Source of the DNA: CAYMLQ01 sp964390795
GTDB lineage: Bacteria > Verrucomicrobiota > Kiritimatiellia > RFP12 > UBA1067
Assembly (NCBI GenBank): GCA_964390795.1
Contig: CAYMLQ010000093.1
Location: 1-16,815, forward strand
Length of the DNA: 16,815 nt
Reading direction: 5' to 3'
Shown here in pieces: positions 14,288 to 16,815 of this stretch (positions are counted from its first letter, which is position 1; every line of letters begins with the position of its first letter). The notes below the pieces were generated by a model that saw nothing but the letters and a program-made list of their open reading frames with translations, made no database searches and had not been told where the DNA came from. Both the position numbers and the translations under genes were made by a program.

Positions 14288-15148
14288 ATGAATAGAATCG
14301 TCAAAAAAACGCAACTCTCGGCCGAGGTCTTCCGCATGGAGATCGAAGCGCCGCTCATCGCCCGCGAGCGCAAACCGGGCCAGTTCATCATCCTTCAGAT
14401 CGATGACTCTATCGGCGAGCGCATCCCCCTCACCATCGCGGACGCAAGCCCCGAAGAGGGCACAATCACGATTATCTTCCAAGCGGTCGGCAAAACCACC
14501 CATATCCTGGCGGACAAGCAGGTCGGCGAGTTCGTGCCTGCTCTGCTCGGCCCGCTCGGCCAACCCACCCACATCGAGAAGGTCGGGCATGTGGTCTGTG
14601 TCGGTGGCGGCATTGGCGTCGCGCCGCTGCACCCCATCGCCCAAGCCATGAAGGCCGCGGGCAACAAGGTCACCATCATCATGGGCGCGCGCACCCAGTC
14701 GCTGCTCATCATGGAGCCGGAGATGCGGAAGATCGCCGACGAGCTGATCATCGTCACCGACGACGGCTCGTACGGCCGCAAGGGCCTCGTGACCCACCCG
14801 CTCAAGGAGCTGTGCGAGCAGACGCCCAAGCCCGACATGGCCGTGATCATCGGGCCGCCCATCATGATGAAGTTCGGCGCGGAGACCACCCGGCCCTACG
14901 GCGTCCCGACGGTCGTCTCGCTCAACACGATCATGATCGACGGCACCGGCATGTGCGGCGGCTGCCGCGTCACGGTCGGCAACAAGACCAAATTCGTTTG
15001 CGTGGACGGCCCCGAATTCGACGGCCACCTGGTCGACTTCGACAACATGATGAAGCGCCTGCGGGCCTACAAGCCGCGCGAAGACAAGGATCACCACGCC
15101 CACCACTGCCACCTCGAAGAGGCGGCCAAGACGCTTGTCCCCGCATAA
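14288..15148 (+). CDS. nfnA: Ferredoxin-NADP+ oxidoreductase, NfnA-like subunit
   Basis: A 286-residue protein matching the small subunit of the electron-bifurcating NADH-dependent ferredoxin:NADP+ oxidoreductase (also annotated as sulfide dehydrogenase beta subunit). The N-terminal half binds FAD (KPGQFIILQI, then RIPLTIAD); the middle is the NAD-binding fold (VVCVGGGIGVAPLHPIAQAM). The C-terminal part holds a [2Fe-2S] site: D218, C223, C226, C238 in IDGTGMCGGCRVTVGNKTKF and CVDGPEFDG. An Asp ligand with three Cys is described for NfnA structures. The frame is open upstream through the repeat element, but ATG 14288 gives the family's usual start (MNRIVKKTQLS). Its partner nfnB follows after 111 bases. 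Together they would couple NADH, ferredoxin and NADPH in an anaerobe's cytoplasm. A true bifurcating role is inferred from the pair; a homotetrameric sulfide dehydrogenase-type function is an alternative. Confidence 0.87.
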   Translation: MNRIVKKTQLSAEVFRMEIEAPLIARERKPGQFIILQIDDSIGERIPLTIADASPEEGTITIIFQAVGKTTHILADKQVGEFVPALLGPLGQPTHIEKVGHVVCVGGGIGVAPLHPIAQAMKAAGNKVTIIMGARTQSLLIMEPEMRKIADELIIVTDDGSYGRKGLVTHPLKELCEQTPKPDMAVIIGPPIMMKFGAETTRPYGVPTVVSLNTIMIDGTGMCGGCRVTVGNKTKFVCVDGPEFDGHLVDFDNMMKRLRAYKPREDKDHHAHHCHLEEAAKTLVPA

Positions 15149-15149
15149 A

Positions 15150-15221
15150 GAGAGGGCAAACACATGGGCGAACACGCAGGTTCGCCCCTACGTACGGGCA
15201 AACCTACGTGTTTGCCCTCTC
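15150..15221. repeat. Second REPIN-like nested palindrome, inside nfnA-nfnB
   Basis: A perfect 14-base inverted repeat (GAGAGGGCAAACAC at 15150-15163 and its complement at 15208-15221) encloses two hairpins placed head to head: GGGCGAAC/GTTCGCCC (15166-15173 with 15180-15187) and GGGCAAAC/GTTTGCCC (15196-15203 with 15210-15217). Between them is CTAC|GTAC (15188-15195); CTAC is GTAG read on the other strand, the REP head. It differs in sequence from the element at 14051. It starts two bases after the nfnA stop and lies in a gap expected to be transcribed. Confidence 0.7.
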
Positions 15222-15223
15222 CA

Positions 15224-15251
15224 CTCCTAACTCCTAAATCCTAAATTCTCC
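15224..15251 (+). repeat. 7-bp tandem repeat upstream of nfnB
   Basis: CTCCTAA occurs twice in a row at 15224-15237, followed by ATCCTAA (15238-15244) and the degenerate ATTCTCC (15245-15251). It lies between the palindromic element and the nfnB start. It has no purine-rich ribosome-binding character, so nfnB lacks an obvious Shine-Dalgarno site here. Confidence 0.6.
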
Positions 15252-15259
15252 TTTCTGAT

Positions 15260-16744
15260 ATGCACACAACACCCGAAACCCTCCAACAGGCCGCCGCCGC
15301 CAAGCTGGCGGAACTATCCGTCAAACCGCTGACGCCCCGCGACCGCCTAGCGATCCCCGCGCAGGAGATGCCTTCGCAGGCCCCCGACGTGCGCCGCAGC
15401 AACATGCGCGAAGTGGCTCTCGGCTATTCGGCGGAACAGGCTCGGGTCGAATCCATGCGCTGCCTCCAGTGCAAGAACGCGCCGTGCGTGGCCGGCTGCC
15501 CCGTCGGCATCCGTATCCCCGACTTTCTCAAGGCCGCCGCCGATGGCCGCTTCGACGAGGCCGTGGCCGTCATCCGCGAGAACAGCCTCCTGCCCGCCGT
15601 CTGCGGACGCGTCTGCCCGCAGGAGGTGCAGTGCCAGTTGCCCTGCACGCTCGGCAAGGCGCTGAAGTCGGTCGACCTGGCCGTGTCGATCGGCCGCGTC
15701 GAGCGCTATGTCTCCGACCTCCAGCGCGAGAGCGGCAAGCAGTCCGCGCCCGAGGTGAAGCCCCCCACCGGCAAGAAGGTCGCTGTCATCGGCAGCGGCC
15801 CCGCCAGCGTCACCGTGGCCGCCGACGTGCGCCGCGAAGGCCACGAGGTGACGATGTTCGAGGCGTTCCACAAGCCCGGCGGCGTGCTGATCTACGGCAT
15901 CCCGGAGTTCCGCCTGCCCAAGACGATCGTTCAGAACGAAATCGACATCCTGCAGGCGATGGGCGTCAAGCTGGAGACCAACTTCGTGGTCGGGCGCACG
16001 CGCAAGCTGAAGGACCTGCTGGACGTCGACGGCTTCAACGCCATTTTCGTCGGCACCGGCGCGGGACTGCCCAAGTTCATGAACATTCCCGGCGAGAACC
16101 TCGTAGGCGTCTTCTCGGCGAACGAGTACCTGACGCGCGCCAACCTGATGAAGGCCTACGACACGGACAACGCCCACACGCCGATCTACTCCTCCAAGAA
16201 GGTCGCCGTGCTCGGCGGCGGCAACGTCGCCATGGACGCGGCCCGCATGGCCCTGCGCCTCGGCGCGGAAGAGGTCCACCTCGTCTACCGGCGCACCGAG
16301 AATGAGATGCCGGCCCGCGTCGAGGAGGTCGCCCACGCCCGCGAGGAGGGCGTGATTTTCCACATGCTGCAGAACGCGGTCCGCATCCTCGGAGACGCCA
16401 ACGACTGCGTCACGCAGATGGAGTGCCTGCGCTATGAGCTCGGCGAGCCGGACGCCTCGGGCCGCCGCAGTCCGGTGCCGCTCGCGGGCAGCGAATTTCT
16501 GATGGAGGTCGACACCGTGATCGTGGCGATCGGCAACGGCTCCAACCCGCTGATCAGCCAGACCACCGCTGGACTTCAGGTCAACAAGTGGGGCAACATC
16601 ATCGTGGACGAGAACGGCAAGAGTTCGATCGACGGCATCTATGCGGGCGGGGACATCGTGTTGGGTGCCGCCACGGTGATCCTCGCGATGGGCGAAGGCC
16701 GCCGCGCGGCAGCCTCCATCAACGCGTATCTGACGTCCAAGTGA
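15260..16744 (+). CDS. nfnB: NfnB-like subunit (GltD-like ferredoxin-NADP+ reductase)
   Basis: A 494-residue large subunit of the Nfn transhydrogenase, a GltD-family flavoprotein. An N-terminal domain binds two [4Fe-4S] clusters through C68, C71, C76, C80 (RCLQCKNAPCVAGCPVG) and C115, C119, C125, C129 (CGRVCPQEVQCQLPC). An FAD-binding fold follows (VAVIGSGPAS, about residue 174; then FEAFHKPGGVLIYGIPEFRLPK) and an NADP-binding fold (VAVLGGGNVAMDAARMALRLGAEEVHLVYRR), ending with IDGIYAGGDIVLGAATVILAMGEGR. The dinucleotide loop is GSGPAS, with Ser where many relatives have a third Gly. It should bind FAD and NADPH and pass electrons through its clusters to ferredoxin with NfnA. ATG 15260 gives the expected start; no clear ribosome-binding site precedes it. 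A glutamate synthase small subunit is excluded as a good alternative because no gltB is present and nfnA is adjacent. Confidence 0.9.
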   Translation: MHTTPETLQQAAAAKLAELSVKPLTPRDRLAIPAQEMPSQAPDVRRSNMREVALGYSAEQARVESMRCLQCKNAPCVAGCPVGIRIPDFLKAAADGRFDEAVAVIRENSLLPAVCGRVCPQEVQCQLPCTLGKALKSVDLAVSIGRVERYVSDLQRESGKQSAPEVKPPTGKKVAVIGSGPASVTVAADVRREGHEVTMFEAFHKPGGVLIYGIPEFRLPKTIVQNEIDILQAMGVKLETNFVVGRTRKLKDLLDVDGFNAIFVGTGAGLPKFMNIPGENLVGVFSANEYLTRANLMKAYDTDNAHTPIYSSKKVAVLGGGNVAMDAARMALRLGAEEVHLVYRRTENEMPARVEEVAHAREEGVIFHMLQNAVRILGDANDCVTQMECLRYELGEPDASGRRSPVPLAGSEFLMEVDTVIVAIGNGSNPLISQTTAGLQVNKWGNIIVDENGKSSIDGIYAGGDIVLGAATVILAMGEGRRAAASINAYLTSK

Positions 16745-16752
16745 CCCGGTTG

Positions 16753-16780
16753 GGACGCTTCCCCGAGGCGTCCGCCTTTT
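16753..16780 (+). terminator. Intrinsic terminator after nfnB
   Basis: GGACGCTTC (16753-16761) pairs with GAGGCGTCC (16765-16773) through nine positions including one G-U, closing a CCC loop; TTTT follows at 16777-16780. It starts nine bases after the nfnB stop. The last 35 bases of the window show nothing else. Confidence 0.6.
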
Positions 16781-16815
16781 GGCTCACTCAGGACCAGCGG
16801 ACGGTTCGGGGAACC

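Noticed and set aside
14051..15260. A CRISPR array suggested by several short repeats
   Set aside because: The repeats are palindromic pairs and a 7-base tandem, not regularly spaced direct repeats with unique spacers, and there are no cas genes.
15347..16363. An open minus-strand frame opposite nfnB
   Set aside because: Composition is that of an antisense shadow, and nfnB is strongly supported on the plus strand.

Overview
This GC-rich window (AT-richer only at about 1.3-1.9 kb) looks like a chromosomal piece from a Gram-negative, probably anaerobic polysaccharide degrader of the PVC group. Kiritimatiellota or Lentisphaerota is my best guess. The reasons are an iduronate-sulfatase-type sulfatase, large secreted FAD-oxidoreductase and glycosidase genes, a FecR-type periplasmic protein, a PpiD-like chaperone, REP-like palindromes between genes, and an NfnAB-type ferredoxin/NAD(P)H transhydrogenase typical of anaerobes. 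No rRNA or tRNA is present, so the taxonomy is inference.

Layout. 1-1295 (+): 3' part of a sulfatase, already past its N-terminus but including the catalytic Cys motif. 1352-1810 (+): a small orphan GspG-like pseudopilin. 1911-3421 (+): an AbiEi/AbiEii type IV toxin-antitoxin pair with its own consensus-like promoter and a candidate operator. 3426-3584: a frameshifted scrap of a heparinase II/III-like gene. 3584-3617: a terminator that faces the minus-strand genes. 6443-3637 (-): a FecR-domain exported protein, then a PpiD/SurA-type periplasmic folding factor, driven by a near-consensus promoter at 6482-6510. 6655-11099 (+): a 1135-residue exported protein with two FAD-oxidoreductase modules, nearly touching a GH71/99-like glycosidase gene. 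13984-11270 (-): an exported GH2 beta-mannosidase-like enzyme, convergent with the previous pair. 14288-16744 (+): nfnA and nfnB homologues followed by a terminator.

How the genes fit together. The sulfatase, GH71/99-like protein, GH2 enzyme and heparinase remnant point to breakdown of sulfated or complex glycans outside the cytoplasm. The double FAD oxidoreductase is probably transcribed with the GH71/99-like gene and so may act on a sugar or sugar-derived product, but its substrate is unknown. NfnAB would balance NADH, NADPH and ferredoxin during fermentation. AbiE is a mobile defence or stabilisation module.

The least ordinary signals are the tandem FAD-oxidoreductase fusion with an inserted beta-sandwich, two different nested-palindrome (REP/REPIN-like) elements flanking nfnA, one bounded by 27-bp perfect inverted repeats and one lying inside the nfnA-nfnB transcript, a signal peptide encoded by a 9-bp minisatellite, and a pseudopilin-like protein without the prepilin cleavage motif. 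All homology calls are from reading motifs; no database was searched.
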